NCBI GenBank assembly: GCA_947500545.1
Contig: CANMSO010000003.1
Span: 310,001-374,000 of the forward strand
Origin: an uncultured Aquimarina sp.
GTDB taxonomy: Bacteria; Bacteroidota; Bacteroidia; Flavobacteriales; Flavobacteriaceae
Direction: 5' to 3'
DNA length: 64,000 nt
This document shows, in pieces, positions 1 through 10,900 of this stretch. The position numbers and the translations under genes are program-made. The notes below the pieces were generated by a model. That model had not been told where the DNA came from, did not search any database, and saw only the letters and a program-made list of their open reading frames with translations. Each line of letters begins with the position of its first letter. Within the stretch, counting starts at the first letter, position 1.

Positions 1-2
1 TT

Positions 3-1967
3 AGAAGGCTGAAAAAAGAAATATTAGAACAAAATAAGATCATAAGAGACCTTCAGGATGAGCAAGGGGATTCTCAGAGCCAGGAACAACAGGCAATGAG
101 CGAGTTAGAAAGATCTATTGCTGAGGCTAAAGAAAAAGAGGCCAAAGCGGCGAGAGAGCTTGAATTGCAACGTGAAGAAGAAGTAAAATTACTTAACAAA
201 CAAGCAGAAGAAGAGCGTCTGGCGGCACAGAAAGAGCTTGAGCGTGAGGTGGAAGTAACCGAAGAGGAAAGATTAGCTGCTCAAAAGAAGCTTGAACGTG
301 AAGAAGAAGAATTGCGATTAGCTTCTCAAAAGAAATTAGAGGTTGAAATGTCTCAGCAGGAATCAGAAGAAGATAAGATTGCAGCAGAAGAGGCTGCGAG
401 AGAGGCTGAAGCTGCTCAGCAACAAGCAGAAGAAGAAATAGCAGAACAAAAGGCCGAAGAAGAGCGCTTGGCGGCTCAGAAAAAACTGGAGCTGGAAATG
501 GCCGAACAAAGATTGGCAGATGAAGCGGCAGAAGCAGCCCGATTAGCAGAGGAACAAAGACTAGCAGCTGAAGCAGCAGAGGCAGCCCGATTAGCTGAAG
601 AGCAGAGATTGGCGGATGAAGCAGCAGAGGCAGCCCGATTAGCTGAAGAGCAGAGATTGGCAGATGAAGCAGCAGAGGCAGCCCGATTAGCTGAAGAGCA
701 GAGATTGGCAGATGAAGCGGCAGAGGCAGCCCGATTAGCTGAAGAGCAGAGATTGGCAGATGAAGCAGCAGAAGCAGCTCGATTAGCAGAGGAACAAAGA
801 TTAGCAGATGAAGCAGCAGAGGCAGCTCGATTAGCAGAGGAACAAAGATTAGCGGATGAAGCAGCAGAAGCAGCTCGATTAGCCGAAGCGGCAGAAGCAG
901 CTCGATTAGCAGAGGAACAAAGATTAGCAGATGAAGCGGCAGAAGCAGCTCGATTAGCAGAGGAACAAAGATTAGCAGATGAAGCAGCAGAAGCAGCCCG
1001 ATTAGCAGAGGAGCAGAGATTGGCAGATGAAGCAGCAGCAGCGGCAGAAGCAGCTCGATTGGCTGAAGAACAAAGATTAGCAGCTGCAGCGGCGGCCGCT
1101 CCACCAGAAAACAAAGAAGCATTAGACGAAATCAAGAAAGAATTAGATAATAATTCTAGAATTTCTAGTAAAATATTTGCACGTAGGGATTCATTATTAA
1201 CAACTAGCTTAAATGTTGATAAAAGAGAATTTAACAAGTTACTAGAGTCTCTTGTAAACATGAATGATGATGCAAGTGATCCAAGTAGCTCTAAACGACT
1301 TTCTGCAAACAATAGGTTTGTGAAATTTGCTGATGCAACAAGACCCGAAGCACAGTTTGCAACAAAATATATACCTGGATATCCAGAAGGATACTATCTA
1401 ATTGGTAATGTATTTAAGGGAGGGGCATATGCAGAAAAATTCTCAAGTACGTTGAAAGATTTAGGATTTAATAACTCTCAGATAATTGTGAATCCTGAGA
1501 ATCAATTCCAATATGTTGCAATTGAAAGTTATACAGATAAAGATGAGGCTGCTCGTCAGTATTTAAGTAGTATTGATAATAAATATTATGGAGATATGTG
1601 GATACTACATATCGCTAAGAGTAGAGTAGAATCTTTCAAACGACTTTTACAAGAAACAAAACTGATAACGGATACAGTTAAAGATGACACAGTATTGACG
1701 GAAAGTTTATCCTATATCGGTGGGCATAATATTGAAAATGGCTATTACTTGATTACGAATATTTTCAAGAGAGAAAATTATTTTGAAAGAGGAATGGCGA
1801 AATTAAAAGAACAAGGTTTAGAACCTCAGTTCTTCAGAAACCCGAAAGATAATTATATATACGTTTACCTAAAGAGATATGACAGTCTTGATGAGGCAAA
1901 ACAGAGTTTATTCTCTAACGTGAACAACTCATACAATGGTGATTTATATATACTAAAAATACAATAA
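3..1967 (+). CDS. Coiled-coil protein with SPOR-like C-terminal modules (5' end cut by window)
   Basis: The frame is open from base 3 with no stop, so the gene begins outside the window; the ATG at 96 is internal. The visible part has a Glu/Ala/Arg/Lys-rich coiled coil up to about base 1110 that contains a 48-bp tandem repeat. Two related modules of about 80 residues follow (bases 1372-1620 and 1732-1964), each with a GYYLI.N.F start, a Gly-Asp-(Met/Leu)-(Trp/Tyr)-Ile-Leu end, and a DEA helix, which resembles SPOR-type peptidoglycan-binding modules. It ends 12 bases before a giant T9SS substrate and is probably co-transcribed with it. In flavobacteria such tails can be fused behind a PorP/SprF barrel. 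That the missing N-terminus is such a barrel is only a guess. Confidence 0.8.
   Translation, partial: RRLKKEILEQNKIIRDLQDEQGDSQSQEQQAMSELERSIAEAKEKEAKAARELELQREEEVKLLNKQAEEERLAAQKELEREVEVTEEERLAAQKKLEREEEELRLASQKKLEVEMSQQESEEDKIAAEEAAREAEAAQQQAEEEIAEQKAEEERLAAQKKLELEMAEQRLADEAAEAARLAEEQRLAAEAAEAARLAEEQRLADEAAEAARLAEEQRLADEAAEAARLAEEQRLADEAAEAARLAEEQRLADEAAEAARLAEEQRLADEAAEAARLAEEQRLADEAAEAARLAEAAEAARLAEEQRLADEAAEAARLAEEQRLADEAAEAARLAEEQRLADEAAAAAEAARLAEEQRLAAAAAAAPPENKEALDEIKKELDNNSRISSKIFARRDSLLTTSLNVDKREFNKLLESLVNMNDDASDPSSSKRLSANNRFVKFADATRPEAQFATKYIPGYPEGYYLIGNVFKGGAYAEKFSSTLKDLGFNNSQIIVNPENQFQYVAIESYTDKDEAARQYLSSIDNKYYGDMWILHIAKSRVESFKRLLQETKLITDTVKDDTVLTESLSYIGGHNIENGYYLITNIFKRENYFERGMAKLKEQGLEPQFFRNPKDNYIYVYLKRYDSLDEAKQSLFSNVNNSYNGDLYILKIQ
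512..1075 (+). repeat. 48-bp in-frame tandem repeat (minisatellite), about 11 units
   Basis: About eleven consecutive copies of a 16-residue unit, [16 protein letters not shown], are encoded. Unit 2 has Ala for Asp. Unit 8 carries a 9-residue insertion and unit 11 a 3-residue insertion. Units 3 to 6 are nearly identical in DNA, while the others differ mainly at synonymous third positions. All length changes are multiples of three, so the coiled coil stays in frame. Long reverse-strand frames across this stretch are by-products of its composition. Confidence 0.9.
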
Positions 1968-1979
1968 CCCCAAAAGTAG

Positions 1980-4900
1980 ATGGCGATGATATCCAAAGAA
2001 AATGTTTTGACACTTGTTTTGAAAAAAGGAAACTACCGGCAACTAACACTAGTGCTTATAATGTTTTTGAGTACAGTTGGGATGTTTGCACAACAGGAAT
2101 TTTTACCTAGGCAAAACATTAGTACCAGAGGTGACGTATTGGTAACAGGTAATGCCATATTGGGATTAATTACTAACCCTACAAATCCTGCATTAGGACC
2201 AAATGGGGCTTATAATGGTGGTGCAAGTAACGGGGGTGTTGGTTTAGAAACTGCTTATATAGATATAGATCAAGACAACAGTACATTTAGTTCTAGTAGT
2301 GCAGATTTAATCGATCCTAGTGCGCAAGGCTGTGCAGAGATTATTTATGCGGGGTTATATTGGACATCAAACTACTATCTCGCAAGAGAAGATAATGTGG
2401 ATACATCAGGCTTTGGTTCAGATGATATTGATACTAGTGATGCAGAAGATTCTAATGTAATATTAAATCTTAATAATAGTATATGGGCAGGGGATTTTGC
2501 TCTTAGACCAACAGAGCTTAGTAACGATAACTCTAATGTTAAACTTAGCCCTGCGTCATCAAACCTGGTGGTAGTAACTAATGGTTGTAATATTACCAAT
2601 GTTGCAGACGTAGCTGGTAACATTGCAGTTATGAATAGGTCTGACGGCTCATGTACAGATAGAGAAAAAATAGTAAACGCACAAAACGCAGGAGCTGTAG
2701 GTGTAATTATTATAAACGACAATGGTTCGGGTCAGCACCACTTGGTTACTGGATCTGGAACTACTGTGACAATTCCCTCTGCAACACTTGGTGATAATGA
2801 TATATTTGGTAATAGCTTAATTGATGTTATCAATTTTGAGACCAATGTAATGAATGCTACAATCTCTACTACGGGTAATGAGCAGGAGACAGGTTTACCA
2901 ACTAATGATGTGCGTATTAACGGAACAGCAGATTATAGAAATATAAAATTTGGTTTTGGAGCTCCTGGAAGTATTACCTATGTAGATGTACAACCGGATA
3001 CTGCACCTCAGATTATAGATGTTAATGGTACACCAACATCTACACATGGTGGAATTATTTATGATGGTTATGCCGATACAGCATCTAATACAACTGTTCC
3101 TGGTCAAGCATCGGACAACGTTCCTTATACGTGTTATGCTGATGTAACTTCTATAGTGCAAGCCAGAGGATATGGTACTTACACTGTGGCCGATATGAAA
3201 GCTACTGTTGGTGTAACTAGTGGTGTTTCTGGTGCTGCAGGAGGATGGTCATTGGTGGTTATTTATAACGATCCTAGTCCGGCTGCTGAGAATAGGTTTA
3301 TGACCATTTTTGACGGTTTTAGAGAGATACAAGGAACAAATACAAATGGAGTAGATATAGAGATTGCTGGTTTTCAAACGCTTCCTCCCAACCTTCCCGT
3401 AAATGTAAAATTTGGACTTGCCTCTCTAGAAGGGGATTTAGGAATTTCAGGAGATAGATTAGGGATTTTGGAACCTGCAGAATTAGGTAATACCCCATAT
3501 GATAATAATGATTTCACAACGTTGTCCAATGGTGCCAATGGTGCTACAAACTTTTTTAATAGTTCGATTTCTATTGAAGATGCTATTACAACAACAAGAC
3601 TTCCAAACTCAACAAACACATTAGGTTTTGATTTAGATTTTTGGACATTAGGAAATGCCGCAAAAGACTTATTGGCGAATAATCAATCAGAAACGGTATT
3701 TAGATTAAGGACAACACAAGATACCTATCAGGCATTTATGACCTTGTTTTCCGTAGAGGAAATAGTACCAGAACTACGGTTGTTAAAAGAAGTATATGAT
3801 CCAGGTGACCTAACTACGGTGATTAATAATCAATCTGTAGAGCTTGGTGATCAATTGGTATATCGTTTACGAATAGAAAACATAGGTAATGAGGATTATA
3901 GAGATAATGTTATTATTACTGATATTTTGCCTGCAAATGTAGATCTACTATCAATAGATGGTATAGATATACAGGCAAATCCATCAGGAAACCTGGTAAC
4001 CATTCCTACGATAACCTATAGTGTAACTACGGCTCCCGGAGGAGAACAAACAATAGGGTTTGAGATACCACCAAACTTATTAACACATAGTACCGATACT
4101 ACCCCGGGTACAGGTGAGTTACAAATAGATTTTACAGTACAATTGGTTAGTGATTGTGCCTCATTAAGAGATGCATGTTCTAATGAAATAAATAATATTG
4201 CCAATGCAAGTTATGTAGGGGTGCTTTCAAATGAACCTGGATTTAATATTAGTAGTAGTGAACTTATTGCACCATGTGATAATACAGATGGACTGGCAAC
4301 AAACTTTTTGGCTAATGTTCCTGCATGTAATAATGATGTTAGTTTTTGTGGAGGTACATTACAATTAGTTGCAGGTGCAGGATATGATCAGTATACTTGG
4401 TCCGGGCCAAATGGATTTTCTGCAGTAACTAATGTAAACTTTGTAGATGTGCCATCAGGAACGTCAGGGGTATATACAGTAGTAAAAGATGATTTAACAC
4501 CAGATTCTAGTGGTGCTCTATGTATGACGCTTACAGAAGAGTTTGATGTTACAGATTTTACGACTATTGCACACCCTTTACAAGATGATGCAGCAGCAGA
4601 AGATTTTATTACTTATTTTGATTCTACCTCTGGAGGATGTAACGTACCTCTGGCAAAAATAAGCTTATGTGGGGATGATAGTTATACTGTTGAATCTGGT
4701 TTTATTACCGGAAACTTAATTAGTATCACCTGGGAAGAATTAACAAACAATACATGTTTTGATAGAGATGATAATTGCCCTGCCGTAACAGGAGGGTGTG
4801 ATGCAGCTGCAAACTGGACTGATATTTCTCCAGCACCGTTAACAACAAGCCTCGAGTTTGATACAGCAGGAGAATATAGAATGATTGTAGAGTTTGATGG

Positions 4901-7900
4901 AGGATGTTCACAAGTATTCTATTTTGATATTAATAAGAATGATTATCAACCTGAGGTTGATATTGTTGATATGGAATGTCTTAATGATGGATCCGTGCAG
5001 GTAAACAATATCCCGGTTACTACATTACGATTTTTAATTCGTGATCAAAGTTTACCAGCGCCAACATTACCAGGAGACATAGGGTTATTTACAAATGACG
5101 ATGGAAGTTTTGTTATTCCGTTTAATGTAAATCCATTTAACTTTACCGTATATGCTGTAGACACAGCTTTTCCAAATTGTGTATACAGAAGAGACGGTAC
5201 AGTAAGATCATTTAATCCTGTTTTTGGACCCCCAGTGATAACAGCACCAGAGTGTACCAATAATGACAATTTAAATGGTTTAGGTAGTATTAGTATAGAT
5301 GTTACCGGAGGTATCCCCCAGTATGAATATCGTATTATTGGTGGACCTAATAATATAGATATAGTAACAGGAAACGAAGCCATAAGTAATGGTGATTATA
5401 CGTTTAATGACCTTGAACCTGGAACATATACATTACAAGTAGTTTCTAACCGTAATCCTGATCCAGAATGTTTTGCAGAGTTTACGGGACTTGTAGTTCC
5501 TGAAGCTCCTACGTTTACTGCAAGAGTAGACTTGATCGCTCCAGCAACATGTACAGAAGGAGCGATAGTAGAAGTAGTGGTTACAGCAGGATCTGGTGGC
5601 CCGTATGAATTTGCAGATTCTACCGGAGTGTTTAATTCACCTCTTGCTGGTGATCCTCAAGATCGTTTTAGATTTACATTACCTACAACGGCTGTACCAT
5701 CAGATGTGTTTACTTTTAGAGTTAATGACGCTAGTACAGCGTTGGCGTGTATCATTAGTGCAGATATCACAGGTATAGAAGCTTATGTGCCTATAGAAAT
5801 ACAAAGAGTAACACCAACAGATCCGCTATGTCCTTTGGATAACGGTAGAATACGTGTAGAGCTTACAGCAGCATCTGCGGTAGCAGGCAGAACATTTACG
5901 TATGAATTATTAGATAATACAAATACGCCAATACCATCGCAAACAGACACAAATAGTCTGATTGATTTTACTTTTGCAAATGTACCGGTAGGTACTGGTT
6001 ATACGGTAAGAGTAACACATAATAACACAACCGATCCTGCAGGAAGTCCAATTTGTCCTGTGGAAGACGGAACATATGATATTGAAGCACCAGATGCCGT
6101 AGAGTTTGATATTGATAGAACTCGTGATTTGAGTTGTATTACAGGTAGTGAAGATGCCCAGGTTACGATAGATAATTTTAGAGGAGGTTCTACAACAAAT
6201 TATGAATATTCATTAAACCCTACGGGTACTTTTACAGCAATTACCGGATCATCTGTCGTAATTGATGTGTCAGCAGCACAGACAGGATTTACAGTATATG
6301 TTAGAGAAGTAGGTGTTACTGGTTGTGCAGTATCAAATTCTGTAGATATTCCTGCATTAGTAGAGGTTACAGATCTTACGTTTAGCACACCAGGAGCTTC
6401 AAATTGTACTACCCAAACTTTTAACGTTACAGTACAAGCAGAACCAGTTGGGCCAACGTATACATATGCAGTTACTCCTGCACCAATATCTGGTAATGCA
6501 AATACAGGAGTGTTTAGATTAAGAAGAGGAACGATTTACACATTCACTGCTACAAACACTACTAATCAATGTTTCCGCAGTGAAGCTTTTGATGAAGATA
6601 CAATTCCACAGATACGGATTATAGATGCAACAGGAAATCCTGAGTCTTGTGAAGGTGAAGATGATGGAACAATTTCTTTTACAATAGAAAACAGTACTAA
6701 TTTTGAGTATGAAGTAAGAGGGCCAGCCCCTTCCAATGCCCTGGTAACTGATGGTACTTCAACTACTGCCACGGTAACCATTCAAAGCCCAGCGGTATCC
6801 TTAGAACCAGGTACGTATACCATAGAAGTAACGGACACCAGTCTTACTCCGGCATCAGCCAATTGTAGTGATGATATAACAGTTGTAATAGGTGAAAAGA
6901 CACCTGTTACATTTACTATAAATGATGTCGTACAGGATTGTGGAAATAACCTTAACGAAGTTTCTATAAGTAATCCAGGTGGAGGAAATGGACCAGGATA
7001 TACTTATACGCTAACCCACCCTACCAATGGTACTTTTGGACCTGTAGCATCTAATGTTGTAATTAGCAATGTACCAAACGGAGGCGCAGTTCCTTACGTT
7101 GTAGAAGTTTTTGATACCGACGGATGTAGCGAAACACAAGACTTGCTTATTGAAGCGTTAACACCACTAGGTGCTACATTGACAGCTGCATCTGATGTAT
7201 GTTTAGATGATAGTGCAATAAGTTTTGAAATAGACATTGATGCAACAAATACAGGTGAACCTCCTTACACATATACTGTGTCTAGAGATGGTACACAAGT
7301 TCAAGGAGCTACAACAGTTGCAGGACCAGTACCTGTACCAAACTTTACAACAAATACATTTACACAAGATGGTGTATATGAGATCGTTATTACAGATAGC
7401 GAAGGTTGTACGATAACATTAACAGAAACCGTAGAACCTGCTGTAAGTATTGTAGCAAGAAGAGTAAATGATCTGCGATGTGACCCTGTTACAAGTGCGC
7501 TTTTACAAGCAGAAATAGAATTAACGATCAGTAATGGTTATACCGATTATACTGTAACCTGGGAAAATACAACAAATACAACATCAGGTACAGTTACAGG
7601 AAGCCCCGGTGCTGGACCAGTATTTACTCATCTTACTAGTGATGTGGGAGATTTTATCTTTACAGTTACAGATGACAGAGGTTGTACAGATACATCAACT
7701 GCAGAAGTAACATCAAATAATAACCCACCAACAGTTACTGCACCAGATATTACGGTAGATTGTAATGGTGATGATGGTATAATAAGGATTACAGCTACGG
7801 GAGCAGATCCTGGTGGTTATGAGATCAATTTTGCTGGAACCGGTTTTCAGCCAATGCCGCCAAGTGGAACTATCGAATTTGTTCGTGGACAAGGAAATTA

Positions 7901-10900
7901 TACTTTTGAGTTTAGAGATAGTAGAAACTGTCCATATACAGGATTTGATGTTGATGTTCTAGAACCGGCTGTAATAACTGCAGGTTCTGTAAAAACAGAT
8001 ATTACTTGTGATGACACAAATACAACAGGTAGTGGAGAAACCTTAGGTACAATTACATTAACAATGTCTGGCGGTACTATAGATCCTCCAGGAACATTAG
8101 GTGATGCTTCAGAATATACCTATCAAGTTTCTCTTAACGGAACGGTAGATGCTACTATCATACCACAGTTTAATGCTACTGTGCCTGCGCTGGGTCTAGA
8201 TCAAGTTTTATTTGATGGTTTGGATTTTGGATTTTATGAAATATTAATAACAGATGATAAAGGGTGTACAACAACGGTTACAGAAACAGTTGCAGCAGGA
8301 CCAAGAGTAACATTTAATACTACTGCAGTTGGCGCAACATGTCCACTAGGATACTCTCTTATAGTAAATATTACTGGGGGATCAACAACAGCACCTGGAT
8401 TTAATCTTGATTTAAGAATTGAAGGAGCAGCAGCACCAATTGTGAATATTGATTTAGGCGATGTGGCAGGTGTTCCCGTTACTACATATACTGAGCCAGG
8501 CTTAGATTTTCAAGTTACTTATGTTGTAACCGTTACTGATAGAAATACTGGGTGTAGATTTAGAGATAGTTTTACACAACCAGGACCAAGTAGTCCTATG
8601 ATTACAGCAGTTGTTCCTGGTGACATAACATGTAATGAGACCCCTGCTTTAAGTGATGGAACCTTTACCTTTACGGTTGCTGGATATGATCCAGTGGCTG
8701 GTCAGACCTTAGATTGGGAGGTTTTAGATCAATTTGATCAAACCAATGTTATTGCTACAGGAACTACCCCTGTTTTAGCAACTGACCCGGAAACATTTGG
8801 CCCATTAGGCGCATTACCAGATGGACGTTATACCCTAAGAGTAACAGAAAACCTAGGGGCAGCATGTCCTAGTAATTTGTTCGATTTTGAAATTGACACA
8901 CCAGATCCTTTGGTAACAACTGGGAACAATCCAGATATGCCAGATTGTGAAACAACGACAACTGTTGCTGTTACTACAACAGGGGGTACGCTAACAGGAG
9001 GAACTGTTACACCTGGAGATGGATATACATATCAAATAGTAGAAAGAGGTGATCCAGAAAATGCTGCGGCATGGACAACATTGCCTATCCCTGTGACAGG
9101 TAACCCTAATACAGTTTTAATTGATACAGATACAGATAGTGATGGAATTACTGATCAATTACTTTGGGATATTTTGACTAGGGATGACAATGCCAATTGT
9201 GTTCACAGATTACCTATTGACGTAAATGTAATACCGGGGCCTACATTAACTACACCAACAATTGTAGATAACCCTTGTGATATAGACGATTTTGTCTTTA
9301 CAGTTACGGCTACTGCAACAGCATTTGGACCTGGAGGAACGTTGTCATATGGTATAGATGATGGAGTGAATCCTGTTAACTTTGTAACAGACGGTCTTAG
9401 CCATGAATTTATGGTAGATGCACCAGGAACATATACGGTTATTGTTAGAGATGCTAACGGGTGTACAGATACAGATCTTATTACAATATTACCGCCGTTA
9501 GAAATAGAAGCCATATTTACTACACCACCAACTTGTACAGATCCAAATGGAACAATAACAACAAGTATTGTAGCTCCGGGAACTCTGGCGGGAGCAACTC
9601 CACCAAGGTATGAGTTGTTTGATATTTCTGGTGCCGTACCTGTTTCGATTACATTTAATGATTCAGGAGTATTTCCAGGAGTAACGGCAGGTGAGTATGA
9701 AATTGTACTTACAGATTTTGATAGAAATCCACCAACAGGATGTACTTTTAGCACTCAGGTAAGTCTAGATGCACCAACACCACCAGTAATAAATGGTTTA
9801 GTAGGAGCTACAGATATGACTTGTAATGGGGATAGCCCAGGTACAGGTAGTATTGAAATTACACTCGATGCAACAGGACCAATAGATCCAGATGCAACGT
9901 ATCAATATGAAATAACAACCAATGCTGCAACGTTAGGTACGAACCCAAGACAAGACAGCCCAATATTTAATGGCTTGACTCCTAATACCTATTTCGTAAG
10001 GGTTTGGGCGACAATTGTAAACGGTTCTGGACCTTCAGCAATTACCATTGAGTGTTTTGATGATGAAGACTTTATAATAGGTGAGCCTGCACCCGTTATA
10101 GGAACTGCATCAGTAGTACAATATGCTTGTGATCCTAGTACTAGAGATGAGGTATTTCCTGTAATCACAATAGAGGTTAGTGGTGGTACAGGACCATATA
10201 CTATATCCTACACAAGACCCGCACCGTTAACCCCAGTTGTTGATGAGGTCGTAGTAGATGCAGATCTTGGTACACCAGGAATACAACATGAAGTTGTAGC
10301 TACAGTAGCAGGTAATTATAACTTTACAATAGAGGATAGTAATAATTGTACAGGTACAACAATTCCAGATCCAGTGGTTGTGAACCCGTTCCAGATTATG
10401 ACCATGGCAGAAGTTACTCAGGCAACATCCGCTACTTGTGTTAGTCCTGAAATTGTTACTGTAACTGTTACAGGTGGTTCGGGAACCTATATTTTCCAAA
10501 GAGTTGATAATACAGGAACACCTATAGAGACGCAAGGCCCTATTGCTAGTACTACTGCTAACTTTACCTTAACGGGTGGAGCTGCAAATGATGGCTTTAG
10601 TTTTGTTGTTATTGATGATGTTACAAATTGTTCTATTCCGGCAACATATACGATTCCAGAATTTGATTTCCTTGAAATTCGTGCTGAAGAAGCATCAAGA
10701 GAAACATGTTTTGGACAAGAAGACGGTAGAGTTCGATTATTTGTATTAGGGTATTCAGGTACGTTTAATTATACAATTGTAGATGCTTCAAATACTACGG
10801 TGTATGATAGTGCTATAGCAGGATTTCCTGAAACAACACCAGATACTGATATCACTACAGAAGATGAATTTGTATTACCACAAGCATCGGAACCTGGTCT

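Noticed and set aside
512..1075. CRISPR-like array
   Set aside because: Units are directly adjacent without unique spacers and encode a continuous coiled coil; no cas genes are present.
193..1312. Two long reverse-strand frames (Leu-rich and Ser/Ala-rich) opposite the tandem repeat
   Set aside because: They mirror the 48-bp repeat composition, have no start signals or family similarity, and lie opposite a clear coding frame.
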